Assembly: GCA_038239365.1 (NCBI GenBank)
Contig: JBBSEU010000017.1
Location: forward strand, 1-34,959
DNA length: 34,959 bases
Direction: 5' to 3'
Source of the DNA: JBBRMW01 sp038239365
GTDB taxonomy: Bacteria > Chloroflexota > Anaerolineae > Aggregatilineales > UBA2796
Part shown: one piece after another, positions 1 through 8,134 of the stretch
How the letters are laid out: every line of letters starts with the position of its first letter
How positions within the stretch are numbered: position 1 is the stretch's first letter
Position numbers and translations under genes: made by a program
The notes under the pieces: model-generated
Told to the model about the DNA's origin: nothing
The model's input: only the letters and a program-made list of their open reading frames with translations
Databases searched by the model: none

Positions 1-932
1 AATACCGGGAAATCGGCAAAACCCAATTTTTCGATGAACAGCGATCCCATCCCCGGCCAACCAAACAACGACTCGACGACCACCGCGCCCGTGAGCAGTT
101 GTCCCAAATCCAAACCGATCAACGTGACTAGCGGCAAACACGCATTTTTCAGAACGTGCAGCAAGGTGATCTGCCGTTCAGTGACGCCTTTGGCACGCGC
201 GGTACGGACATAATCGGCGTTGATCGTTTCAAGCATACTGGCACGCACGAAGCGACTGTACCCGGCGATGCTGATCAGGGTGATGCTCAGCACGGGCAAA
301 ATCATATGCAGCAGCACATCCCCCGCCGAACGATCTCCGAGTGGATCGTACATGCCATTCGGTGGCAGCGATGGCAACCCCCACTGTTTGAAGTTCACGC
401 TGAAGATATAGATGAGCAGCAGTGCGATCAAAAAGATCGGCGCGGATTGAAAAATATACGACAGCGCAGTGAACAGGTTATCAATCACTGAATACTGCCG
501 AAGTGACGAAAAAATCCCGATCCCAACGCCGAACAGGATGATCAACACCTGCGCCGGGATCATCAATAAAAGCGTATTGCCGATTCGCTCACCAACGACG
601 GTTGTCACCGGGCGACGATCACTCAAGGCGCTGCCGAAATCGCCGCGCACAATGCCGCGTCGTGTGCCGGGTGTATCGGGTACGCCGTCGCAGTTTGCGT
701 CAACCTGCGTCCAGTCATTGCCGATCAGCCAGTAGACGTACTGCGTGAAAATCGGTTGATCCAGGCCAAGCTGGCAGGTCAGCCGAATCCGATCCTGTTC
801 ATCGAGCGGTTTGCGGCCTCCCATTGTGGCAACCGGATCGCCGATGTTTTGCATCAGGATAAACAGGATGCCGCTGATGATGAACAAGAGCGGAATGGCT
901 TGCAAAATGCGCCGGATGATGTAACGAGTCAT
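1..932 (-). CDS. Oligopeptide/dipeptide ABC transporter permease (DppB-type), 3' end outside window
   Basis: Inner-membrane permease subunit of a peptide (or related solute) ABC importer. Translating the minus strand from the ATG at 932 gives MTRYIIRRILQAIPLLFIIS, the standard DppB/OppB start with transmembrane helix 1. Further helices follow, then the ABC coupling (EAA-type) region around 'YVRTARAKG' and the family motif 'SLFGWPGMG' near the window edge. About 310 codons are visible, so only the extreme C terminus is missing. It lies 192 bp downstream of its binding protein on the same strand, and the second permease and ATPases presumably continue beyond position 1. An unusual acidic loop, DxNxDGxxxD-like (D78, N80, D82, D86), sits in the extracytoplasmic segment after helix 1. 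Family assignment is firm; the substrate cannot be read from sequence. Confidence 0.93.
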   Translation of the reverse strand, partial: MTRYIIRRILQAIPLLFIISGILFILMQNIGDPVATMGGRKPLDEQDRIRLTCQLGLDQPIFTQYVYWLIGNDWTQVDANCDGVPDTPGTRRGIVRGDFGSALSDRRPVTTVVGERIGNTLLLMIPAQVLIILFGVGIGIFSSLRQYSVIDNLFTALSYIFQSAPIFLIALLLIYIFSVNFKQWGLPSLPPNGMYDPLGDRSAGDVLLHMILPVLSITLISIAGYSRFVRASMLETINADYVRTARAKGVTERQITLLHVLKNACLPLVTLIGLDLGQLLTGAVVVESLFGWPGMGSLFIEKLGFADFPV

Positions 933-988
933 GGGAAGTTCTTTTTCGAGTCTCAAATAAGCGTCTGAGGTATTTTGTTTAGAAGCGA

Positions 989-1022
989 CTTACACCTGCT
1001 AGCAGGTGCTTGCAGGTGTAAG
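989..1022. repeat. Nested palindrome between binding-protein and permease genes
   Basis: A perfect 16-bp palindrome CACCTGCTAGCAGGTG (993-1008) lies inside a longer perfect inverted repeat, CTTACACCTGC (989-999) and GCAGGTGTAAG (1012-1022). Two alternative hairpins can therefore form in the intercistronic mRNA. There is no T-run typical of an intrinsic terminator on the minus strand. A role in mRNA stabilisation or partial attenuation between binding protein and permease is an inference; a protein-binding site is the alternative. Confidence 0.6.
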
Positions 1023-1124
1023 ATTTGAATTAAATCACCGAAAACGAACGAAACACAAATGTTAGGCCATATTGCGACGGGCGTGGCAAGCCAGCGCCCC
1101 TACAGAGCGAATGGCGATATTGTA

Positions 1125-2765
1125 TTACTTCGCCGCCCACTCAGCGACGTTCCAGAAGGGTGTTGCGCCGCTGAACTTGATGCCTGTGACGCGCTTGTTC
1201 ACTGCCCAGATGTCCGGGTCTTGCCACAACGGAATCCAGTAGACATTATCGGCCATGATCTTGCTGATCTGGTTGAACAGCTTGAGTCGTCCAGCCGCAT
1301 CTACCGTTGTCTTTTCGGTGTCGAACAGCTTGTCCATCTCCGGGTTGCTGATGTGATACCAGTTCGCGCCGACGAAGTTGTTATCCTTCGTGCCGATCTG
1401 CGATGACTTGAAGCGCACGGTTTCCGGGTCGGGGAAGTTCGGGCTGGATGACCATTCGGCCAGATCGAACTTGCCAGTGGCGATGGGGCCATCCTTTGCG
1501 TAGCTATCCAGGAACGTCTTATTCGGATAGTTGATCAGTTCGGTATCAATGCCCACGTCTTTGAGCTGCTTCTGCGCGATTAGTTGGGCGTCCTTGCGGA
1601 CATCCTTGCTGTTGGTGGCATAGCGCAGCTTAAGTTTTACACCGGCATTTTCACGAATGCCGTCCGCGCCCGGCTTCCAACCCGCGTCATCGAGCAGCTT
1701 CTTAGCGCCTGCCAGATCGAAAGCGGGCGGCTTGATGGATGGGTCTTGATAAGGCGTCCCGTCCCAGAAACCCGCCGAAGGTTTGACAATGCCCGCTTCG
1801 ACGCCCGCGATCAGTTCGTCACGGTTGAGCGCCATGCTGATCGCCTGACGTACTTTCAGGTCTTGCAGCGCCGGGTGTCCATTTTCCTTGTTCAGGTTGA
1901 CGTACAGCCCTTCGTTGTAGCCGGACGGCACGGTAGCGATTTCAACCGGGGCGTTTTTCGCCAGATCAGCCGCATCGGGCGCGCTCAGGAACACAGCGAT
2001 ATCCGAATCGCCCGCCTTGACCGCCGCGACCTGCGCCGCATCATCGGGAGTCACCTTGATCAAAATCTGATCAAGTTTGGCTTTTGTGCCCCAGAACTTC
2101 TCGTTGCGGGCGAACAACAGGAACTGCCCCTTCTGATATTCCTTGAGGACGAACGGGCCGTTGCCAACGGTTGGGTTGGTGTTCCAATCGGCCTTATCAA
2201 TCGTGCCGTCCTTATCGAAGATCGGCTTGAGTATGTGTGCCGGGATCACGCGGTTGAACAACGTCGCAGGCCAGGGCGCATAGGCATCCTTGAAAGTGGC
2301 GACAACGGTTGTTTTATCGGGCGCAGTGACCGTCACCTGATCGTAAGGGGTGCGGCCTTGCGGCGCGTTCTTCTCGGAAGCGTACATCGCCGCCGTGAAC
2401 ACGAAGTCATCCGACGTGACCGGCTCACCATCTGACCACGTCGCATCGCTACGCAGCTTGATCGTGATCACCTTGCCGTCTTTGCTCACGCCGCCGTTTT
2501 CGGCAGTCGGGATTTCTTTGGCAAGGCGCGGCACAAGGTTCAACTTATCGTCGTAGCTCCACGCGCCGTATAACCACAATTCGGTGGTCAAGCCCGAAAA
2601 ATACTGCGTGGTATACATCGGATTCAGGCTGTCCGGCTCTTGCGTGAAGGTGATTGTGACGGTGTTGGCTTTTTGCGCCTGGGCGGGCGCGGTGTGGAAC
2701 GCACCCATGATCACGACGGCGATCAGCGTCAGGATCACGAGCGCACGAAGGTTAAAACGCTTCAT
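1125..2765 (-). CDS. Extracellular solute-binding protein, family 5 (peptide-binding, DppA/OppA-like)
   Basis: Periplasmic or surface receptor of the ABC importer, delivering peptides or similar solutes to the permease encoded next. The 546-residue length is normal for SBP family 5. Residues 1-31 form a signal peptide (KR, hydrophobic stretch, then AQAQ). The mature N terminus carries the family pattern 'TFTQEPDSLNPMYTTQ', and 'VSKDGKVITIKLRSDATWSDG' followed by 'TSDDFVF' is the SBP_bac_5 signature. There is no lipobox cysteine, so it should be released or otherwise anchored rather than a lipoprotein. The ATG at 2765 is preceded by AAGGAG at good spacing, and a promoter ends about 22 bp upstream. 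It is first in the operon and is followed by the permease after a 192-bp spacer with a strong palindrome. Confidence 0.95.
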   Translation of the reverse strand: MKRFNLRALVILTLIAVVIMGAFHTAPAQAQKANTVTITFTQEPDSLNPMYTTQYFSGLTTELWLYGAWSYDDKLNLVPRLAKEIPTAENGGVSKDGKVITIKLRSDATWSDGEPVTSDDFVFTAAMYASEKNAPQGRTPYDQVTVTAPDKTTVVATFKDAYAPWPATLFNRVIPAHILKPIFDKDGTIDKADWNTNPTVGNGPFVLKEYQKGQFLLFARNEKFWGTKAKLDQILIKVTPDDAAQVAAVKAGDSDIAVFLSAPDAADLAKNAPVEIATVPSGYNEGLYVNLNKENGHPALQDLKVRQAISMALNRDELIAGVEAGIVKPSAGFWDGTPYQDPSIKPPAFDLAGAKKLLDDAGWKPGADGIRENAGVKLKLRYATNSKDVRKDAQLIAQKQLKDVGIDTELINYPNKTFLDSYAKDGPIATGKFDLAEWSSSPNFPDPETVRFKSSQIGTKDNNFVGANWYHISNPEMDKLFDTEKTTVDAAGRLKLFNQISKIMADNVYWIPLWQDPDIWAVNKRVTGIKFSGATPFWNVAEWAAK

Positions 2766-2787
2766 TGTTTTTACTCCTTAAGGTGCA

Positions 2788-2816
2788 GTTATATATAATA
2801 TATAATCTGTCGGCAA
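2788..2816 (-). promoter_or_regulatory. Sigma70-type promoter of the ABC importer operon
   Basis: On the minus strand a -35 TTGCCG (2816-2811) and a -10 TATAAC (2793-2788) are separated by exactly 17 nt, in an AT-rich tract of alternating TA. The predicted transcript starts near 2781 and gives a very short leader just containing the AAGGAG ribosome-binding site. Confidence 0.6.
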
Positions 2817-2906
2817 GAGTGTATGATTGTTTTGGGGGTGTGTCAAGAAATTGGGTTTGGCAAATTTGTCAATCTGCTCAACCCTGCGAAAATCCATTTT
2901 GGGCGG

Positions 2907-2919
2907 GGCGCGGAGCGCC
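2907..2919. other. Small GC hairpin in the TIR-ABC intergenic region
   Basis: GGCGC-GGA-GCGCC forms a perfect 5-bp stem with a 3-nt loop, followed on the plus strand by ATTTTA. It lies between the end of the TIR-SUMF1 gene and the importer promoter. It has no convincing T-run in the minus-strand direction, so it is only a weak terminator candidate. Confidence 0.3.
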
Positions 2920-2985
2920 ATTTTACAGCGGGATCCGCGTCTTGATAACGACTTAACAATTTAACCGAATCAGAAAACAGGAGTT

Positions 2986-3018
2986 AGAAGATCAGAATAT
3001 CAGAAGACAGAAGATCAG
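2986..3018. repeat. Short direct repeat AGAAGATCAG downstream of the TIR-SUMF1 gene
   Basis: The 10-mer AGAAGATCAG occurs at 2986-2995 and again at 3009-3018, in a purine-rich low-complexity stretch directly after the stop codon of the TIR-SUMF1 gene. No function is evident. Confidence 0.4.
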
Positions 3019-3023
3019 TAACA

Positions 3024-4688
3024 TTAAGAAGAGCGGACAGACCGGAAGCCGAGATCGAAGTTCTCGTTGCCAGGCGCAAGCCTGAGCCGGTTCGCCGCGC
3101 GGAGAACCGTAGAGTCGTTGAACCACGAGCCGCCCCGCAGCACACGCGTTCTATTACCATCATCCGTACTTTCTCGTCCGTCATTTGCATTGAATGGATA
3201 AGACCCGTAACAACTATTACACCATTCCCAAACGTTGCCGCTCATGTCCAGCGCCCCAACCCACGACGCGCCCTCACGCCGGATGCCATCGCCTACAATC
3301 GCTGTTTTGTTGCCGCTGTTTTGGCCGTAAATGACGTATTCTGAAACGAACTCGTCTCCCCAGGGATAAATCCGATTTTCAGGTCCGCGCGCCGCCCATT
3401 CCCATTCGGCCTCAGTAGGCAATCTCCCGCCGCGCCATTGGCAATAGGCGTAAGCCTCGTACCACGTCACACCGACGCGCGGCTGTTTCGGTGCAGTTAA
3501 AGTCGGGTAATCTTTCGCTCCTTTCTTGCCTCCTCCCACGACTCGCAGTAGGGCGGGGCTTTGATCTTGTAACCACTGCCATCCATCCGGCGTCCAAAAT
3601 GCTTGTGTCCGGTAGCCACCTTCCGCGATAAAACGGGCATAGCTTTCGTTGGTCGCGGGCGTCAAATCCAGCCAGAACGGTGCTTTGATGATCTGCTCGT
3701 GAATAGGTTTTTCGTCATCCTGCTCATTGCTGCCCATCATAAACTTTCCGGCAGGCACGTAGACCATCGTGATCCCTTTGGAGTCGGTCATGCGCGTGCC
3801 GGGAGCGGGTTCGGACTTCGCGGGTAGCGATTCAACAGGTTTAGGCTCAGGATTCGTGATTTTGGGCGGCACGGGTGGTCCTGCAACGACTTCCACTTTG
3901 GATAGTGGCGGGCTGACCACTGCGTCATTGAGCAAGCCTGTCAACACACTTTTCGGATCATGCGCCGTTCCGTACTTTTGGCTAAACATCTTCGCGGCAG
4001 CACGCGCGCCTTTGACATGCGCCGGATTGTTCGCCATTTGCACGATGTTCGCATAATCACGGTCACGATCCCGTTCAAAGCGGATTTCGGCTAAGCGGTC
4101 AGCGGCGGCCAGCCCCCAACCTTGCGGATCAGCGTTGATCACTTGCTGAAATAACTTTTCGGCTAGGGACAGGTTATTTTCGCTGGCGGCTTCTTCGGCC
4201 AGCATAAACACTTCGGAGACTTGTTCGGGCTTCTTTTCAGGTTCGGGGACGGGCGGTCTGCTGGCGGTGCGGGCAGGATATTCATTACGCAGCAGCTTGA
4301 TCTGAACATCGTTCAGCCCTTGACTGACTCGGAACAACACCCGGTCAAGGTTCATATCATCGGTGATGGTTTGATACTGAATCCGCCGCGTGCTGAGTTC
4401 CGAAGGGAGATCGCACGGTTTGAGCATCACGGGCAGCACTGGCTTATTGAGCGCCAGAGCATAATTCAGTTCGGCCTGACAGTAGATCGACTCCACTGAT
4501 TTGGGCGTCATCACGTACAGGCAGCAGTCGCACGTCTCGATGTTTTCCAGAATCGTGTGCCACCAATCCTGTGCAGGTACAAGTCGGCGGTCAATCCAGG
4601 CGTCGTGGTTGGCCTCATCGCGCAGCACCCGCCACAATTCATAGACCCAGGCTTTGTCGTCGCGGGAATAGCTGATAAATAACTTCAT
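3024..4688 (-). CDS. TIR domain - SUMF1 (FGE-like) domain fusion protein
   Basis: A 554-residue cytoplasmic protein with no signal peptide. Residues 1-130 are a TIR domain: 'KLFISYSRDDKAWV' at the start, and 'SIYCQAELNYAL' with E73 at the position of the NADase glutamate of catalytic TIRs. Residues 160-260 are helical, perhaps one degenerate TPR, followed by a Pro-rich linker. Residues about 300-552 are a SUMF1/formylglycine-generating-enzyme fold, with 'MVYVPAGKFMMGS', 'GRLPTEAEWEWAAR', 'DMSGNVWEW' and 'RVLRGGSW'. The two catalytic cysteines of true FGE are replaced (N524 and L529), so this is a ligand-binding rather than oxidase version. TIR domains fused to sensor modules are common in bacterial immunity and signalling; an NAD-depleting or cyclic-ADPR-type output is inference. 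It is monocistronic, with divergent genes upstream. Start ATG at 4688. Confidence 0.9.
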   Translation of the reverse strand: MKLFISYSRDDKAWVYELWRVLRDEANHDAWIDRRLVPAQDWWHTILENIETCDCCLYVMTPKSVESIYCQAELNYALALNKPVLPVMLKPCDLPSELSTRRIQYQTITDDMNLDRVLFRVSQGLNDVQIKLLRNEYPARTASRPPVPEPEKKPEQVSEVFMLAEEAASENNLSLAEKLFQQVINADPQGWGLAAADRLAEIRFERDRDRDYANIVQMANNPAHVKGARAAAKMFSQKYGTAHDPKSVLTGLLNDAVVSPPLSKVEVVAGPPVPPKITNPEPKPVESLPAKSEPAPGTRMTDSKGITMVYVPAGKFMMGSNEQDDEKPIHEQIIKAPFWLDLTPATNESYARFIAEGGYRTQAFWTPDGWQWLQDQSPALLRVVGGGKKGAKDYPTLTAPKQPRVGVTWYEAYAYCQWRGGRLPTEAEWEWAARGPENRIYPWGDEFVSEYVIYGQNSGNKTAIVGDGIRREGASWVGALDMSGNVWEWCNSCYGSYPFNANDGRESTDDGNRTRVLRGGSWFNDSTVLRAANRLRLAPGNENFDLGFRSVRSS

Positions 4689-4870
4689 AGTGCGCGTGTT
4701 CCAGTGCCGTAAGGGATAGCGTCACACTATTCTAGCGATTCGTGGAAAATCCGCCGAGGCAAAAATCAAAACCAGCGCAAGAACACGGCATAATCAACCT
4801 GCCTATCCCAAACCTCTAACAATCATTGTCCTCAACACTATTTCTTGAGCAAAACTATATACAATCTTCG

Positions 4871-4898
4871 TTGACATTATGGCAGAGTTCGCTATACT
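4871..4898 (+). promoter_or_regulatory. Strong sigma70-type promoter of the cold-shock-like gene
   Basis: A consensus -35 TTGACA (4871-4876) and a -10 TATACT (4893-4898) are separated by 16 nt, predicting a start near 4905 and a leader of about 90 nt. This promoter lies in the 309-bp divergent region 4689-4997. The rest of that region holds a minus-strand TAGAAT (-10-like) sequence about 45 bp upstream of the TIR gene but no convincing -35 for it, and no small gene. Confidence 0.75.
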
Positions 4899-4910
4899 GC
4901 CAGCAGATCA

Positions 4911-4997
4911 GCAATTTGCCGAATATTTGGCAATTATATTTGTGCGATTTTCGGTAAACGATTTCTGACTTACATCTTTTTCTTTTGAGGGAGCGTT
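4911..4997 (+). promoter_or_regulatory. Long 5' leader of the cold-shock-like gene with a hairpin
   Basis: TTGCC (4916-4920) pairs with GGCAA (4929-4933) around an AT-rich loop that can add two further pairs. The leader then runs through an AT-rich stretch to the ribosome-binding site GAGGGAG just before the ATG at 4998. Long structured leaders are typical of cold-shock genes; thermosensor activity is not demonstrable from sequence alone. Confidence 0.35.
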
Positions 4998-5210
4998 ATG
5001 AATCCGTCCAATTATCATGGCATCGTCCGCGAATTTGACACAACGCGCGGACGTGGCATCATCCAAACCGAAACTGGTGATTGTGTCCCGGTACGTTATT
5101 CGGCAATTATCGGTCAGGGTCTGCGTAAATTGCAGAGTGGGGATCGCGTCTCGTTCGATCTGGAGCAGACCGGGCGCGGCATCAACGCGATCCGTGTCAT
5201 GCGCGACTGA
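4998..5210 (+). CDS. Small cold-shock-domain (CSD)-like protein, degenerate RNA-binding motifs
   Basis: A 70-residue protein of the length and fold pattern of bacterial cold-shock proteins: 'GIVREFDTTRGRGII' matches the G-x-V-K-x-F-x-x-x-x-G-F-G-F-I strand, 'VPVRYSAI' the DVFVHFSAI strand, and 'LQSGDRVSFDLEQTGRGINAIRV' the C-terminal half. The aromatic residues of RNP1 and RNP2 that stack on nucleic-acid bases are mostly replaced (GFGFI becomes GRGII; VFVHF becomes VPVRY), so the ligand mode may differ. The ATG at 4998 has GAGGGAG upstream and a strong promoter about 100 bp before it. Ribonuclease J follows 124 bp downstream on the same strand, which fits a shared RNA-metabolism theme. Confidence 0.75.
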   Translation: MNPSNYHGIVREFDTTRGRGIIQTETGDCVPVRYSAIIGQGLRKLQSGDRVSFDLEQTGRGINAIRVMRD

Positions 5211-5334
5211 CTCGCCCACTTCTCGATAGCCCGGCGAAAAGCCACCAATAAGCGGTAAAATAATGCCCGAACGGTTAATGCCGTTGCGGGTATTTTTGTT
5301 TCCCGGAAATGCAGCCAGTCAGGACAAAATTTTT

Positions 5335-6999
5335 ATGAATGTGACGGACTCTGCGACGCTCAGGATCATTCCGCTGGGTGGTCTGGGCGAAGTCGGCAAA
5401 AACATGATGGCTTTTCAGTATGGCAATGATGCAATCATCGTCGATACGGGCATCATGTTCCCCGAAAGCGATATGCTCGGCATTGATTACATTATCCCTG
5501 ACTTTAATTATCTGCTGAAACAGGAAGGTCTCACCGTCCGCGCAATCATCGTGACGCACGGCCACGAAGACCATACCGGGGCTATCGCGCATGTACTGGC
5601 GACCATTCCTGCGCCCATCTATGCTACCCCGCTCACTTGCGGCTTGCTCGAAGTGAAACTCCGCAGTGCCAAACTGCTCGACAAAGTGCAGATGATCCGT
5701 TTCCGCGCCGGGGATACGCTCGATTTGGGGCCGTTCAAAGTCGAGACTTTCCACGTCTGCCACAGCATCCCCGACGGCGTGGGGCTGGGCATTCATACGC
5801 CGGTGGGCTTGATCGTGCATACGGGTGATTTCAAGTTCGATCACACCCCTGTTGATAATTGGCCGCCCGATTTCGCCAAACTTGCCAGCTTCGCCACTCA
5901 GGGAACGCTGCTTCTGCTGTCCGATAGCACCAACGCGGATCGCCCCGGCTGGACGCCCTCAGAGCGCGTGATTGACGATGCGTTTGATAAAGTTTTCCGC
6001 AACGCCCCAGGCCGAATCATCGTGGCGACGTTTGCATCGTTGATTTCACGCATTCAGCAGGTGGCCGATGCTGCCCAACGCTATGATCGCAAATTAGGGA
6101 TCACCGGGCACAGCATGACCGATAACATCCGCATGGCCGTTAATCTTGGCTATCTGACCCTGCCGCCCGCGCTGCTCGTCAGCGTCGATGAGGCGATCAA
6201 GATGCCGCCGAATCAGGTGGTGTTTATGGCAACGGGCACTCAGGGCGAACCGTCGGCGGTGCTGAGTCGTCTGGCAACTGGCCGTCACCGCCAACTTGAT
6301 TTATTACCCGGCGATACGGTGATCATGTCTGCACACCCGATCCCCGGCAACGAGGAATCGGTACATCGAACGATCAACCGCTTGTTTCAACGCGGCGCGA
6401 ATGTGATCTACGATCCGATTGCGGCGGTACACGTTTCGGGGCACGCCAGCCAGGAAGAACAAAAGCTGATGATTAATCTGGTTCGCCCACGCTATTTCGT
6501 GCCTGTACACGGCGAACTGCGCCAGTTGAAGCAGCACGCCCTGTTAGCTGAACAGGTGGGCATCCCGCGTGAGAACATCGCAGTCATTGAAAATGGCACG
6601 ATCATCGAGTTCGATCAGACGCAGACCATGAAGATTTTGCCGCGTTTTCCAGGGGGTTATGTGTTTGTCGATGGCGCAACTGTTGGTGAGATCACGCCGG
6701 AGATTTTGCATGAGCGCGAAAACCTGTCACGCGATGGCTTTGTGCTGGTCAGTGCCGTGATCAGCCGCATTGATCAGCAGCTTATCGGGCAGCCACAGAT
6801 CATTTCACGCGGCTTTACAATGCTGCGCGACGCTGAAGATTTGGTCGATCAGATGCGCGAAACAGTGCGCCGTGCGATCAATCAATCGCCAGACGCGAAC
6901 GGCTCACGGCAAGCTATTGTTCAAGAGGCACTTGGCAAGATGATCCACAACGAGACACGCCGCCGTCCGATGGTTTTTGCAATTGTGACGGAAGTGTGA
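5335..6999 (+). CDS. rnj: Ribonuclease J (metallo-beta-lactamase/beta-CASP RNase)
   Basis: A zinc-dependent 5'-3' exonuclease and endonuclease for mRNA decay and rRNA processing. It has the metallo-beta-lactamase signature THGHEDHTGA (H75-H80 in the 554-residue product), 'HTGDFKFD', the RNase J signature 'SDSTNADRPGWTPSE', beta-CASP motifs 'FMATGTQGEPSAVLSRLA' and 'SAHPIPGNE', and 'VHVSGHASQEEQK' then 'PRYFVPVHGE'. A C-terminal domain follows. An in-frame ATG at 5263 would add 24 residues unlike the family. The ATG at 5335 is preferred because AGGA lies 10 nt upstream, the family's 'LRIIPLGGLGEVGKN' then begins near residue 9, and a TAAAAT box at 5256-5261 would put the earlier ATG upstream of transcription. 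It is followed after 12 bp by the restriction gene. Confidence 0.95.
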   Translation: MNVTDSATLRIIPLGGLGEVGKNMMAFQYGNDAIIVDTGIMFPESDMLGIDYIIPDFNYLLKQEGLTVRAIIVTHGHEDHTGAIAHVLATIPAPIYATPLTCGLLEVKLRSAKLLDKVQMIRFRAGDTLDLGPFKVETFHVCHSIPDGVGLGIHTPVGLIVHTGDFKFDHTPVDNWPPDFAKLASFATQGTLLLLSDSTNADRPGWTPSERVIDDAFDKVFRNAPGRIIVATFASLISRIQQVADAAQRYDRKLGITGHSMTDNIRMAVNLGYLTLPPALLVSVDEAIKMPPNQVVFMATGTQGEPSAVLSRLATGRHRQLDLLPGDTVIMSAHPIPGNEESVHRTINRLFQRGANVIYDPIAAVHVSGHASQEEQKLMINLVRPRYFVPVHGELRQLKQHALLAEQVGIPRENIAVIENGTIIEFDQTQTMKILPRFPGGYVFVDGATVGEITPEILHERENLSRDGFVLVSAVISRIDQQLIGQPQIISRGFTMLRDAEDLVDQMRETVRRAINQSPDANGSRQAIVQEALGKMIHNETRRRPMVFAIVTEV

Positions 7000-7011
7000 G
7001 GCTGAATAACA

Positions 7012-8073
7012 ATGCCCAAACTAACAATTGCTGACCTGTTAAATGAAATTGAACACCTGGGTACAGAACGTACCTATAATTATTTCAGTGGCCTTTCCAA
7101 ACTTCAGGTGACGCGCATTCAAAAACCAGAAGGCCCAATCAGTTTTAACCGTTGGAATACCCAGCTTGAGCGCGGAACTGGTAACGTAAGCACCGCTCAA
7201 CTGGCTCGAATTGCAACAGTCTGCTCAAATAAACCAAATTACCCGCTCCATGTAGATCGACTATTCAGTGCAGGTGGCAATAGTCGTTCTGCATTGGAAA
7301 CGTTATTGGCATATACCCCTCATTTTTTCATGTGTTTTCCGGTACGCTTTGACAGCTATACCGGCGAAATGCTCCAAAACCTGAAACATATTATGTGGTG
7401 TCCTGATGAGCAGCATCCTTCAGGTGAGATTGCAATCAGAGAATACAATGAAACGATCACTGAACTAGAGCTAGGTCTTGATTTTGGGCATATTGGCATC
7501 ACTTCGGAGATGCTCTCCGACGATCTGGACTCGATTGAAGCTAAAACCATTCACACACAAATGCAAATTGCCCTGATTGAGATTGGGAACGCACTGAACT
7601 TTCGGACGTGGATTGCGGCCAATGATCGCCACATTCCAGTACGCGAAAAAACCCTTGGAGAGCTACCCGGAGTTATCCAATCATTGGAAGAAGTGGATAT
7701 TCTCTATAAAGGTCATGCCAAACAAGCCGCTTCACTCGTTGATTGTATTTGGTTCACACAAGATTTTTCCCGTATTCCCGCCGTCATTGAAATTGAACAC
7801 AGTACAGGTGTTACATCGGGTCTCACGCGAATGCACAAACTGCAAAGCACCATTCCCGCTGTCTCTATGAACTTTACCGTCGTAGCTCCAAATCATTTGA
7901 GAAACAAAGTTGTCAAAGAAGCAAACCAAGTTATTTTCCGAGAACTGCGAACCAGATTCATGCCTTATTCAACAGTTCGAGAACTGTACGGACTTGTCCA
8001 ACGCTACCATCTAACCAATGTTGTTGACCACACTTTCATTGAACCATTCATGGAAGCAGTTTCACGCGATTAA
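7012..8073 (+). CDS. Probable Type II restriction endonuclease (PD-(D/E)XK-like)
   Basis: A 353-residue protein directly before a DNA methyltransferase on the same strand (61-bp gap), the usual arrangement of a Type II restriction-modification pair. The C-terminal third holds a plausible nuclease core: D244 in 'VDCIW', then E260-I-E262 in 'PAVIEIEHSTGVTSGLTRM', followed by 'FTVVAPNHLRNKVVKEAN'. This resembles a PD-(D/E)XK strand-turn-strand with an ExE catalytic pair. The N-terminal region is mostly helical and may contact DNA. I cannot name the specificity. The gene is visibly richer in A+T than ribonuclease J before it, consistent with horizontal acquisition. The ATG is preceded by GAGG about 10 nt upstream and lies 12 bp after the ribonuclease J stop. 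Confidence 0.72.
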   Translation: MPKLTIADLLNEIEHLGTERTYNYFSGLSKLQVTRIQKPEGPISFNRWNTQLERGTGNVSTAQLARIATVCSNKPNYPLHVDRLFSAGGNSRSALETLLAYTPHFFMCFPVRFDSYTGEMLQNLKHIMWCPDEQHPSGEIAIREYNETITELELGLDFGHIGITSEMLSDDLDSIEAKTIHTQMQIALIEIGNALNFRTWIAANDRHIPVREKTLGELPGVIQSLEEVDILYKGHAKQAASLVDCIWFTQDFSRIPAVIEIEHSTGVTSGLTRMHKLQSTIPAVSMNFTVVAPNHLRNKVVKEANQVIFRELRTRFMPYSTVRELYGLVQRYHLTNVVDHTFIEPFMEAVSRD

Positions 8074-8134
8074 CAAATCTTAGCGATTGTAGTATCATAG
8101 ACACCGAACGCATGTTTTGAGTCAGGGGTAAAAG

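Noticed and set aside
1584..2435. Long open frame antisense to the solute-binding protein (283 codons)
   Set aside because: Shadow of a gene with strong codon bias; no ribosome-binding site and no recognisable domain.
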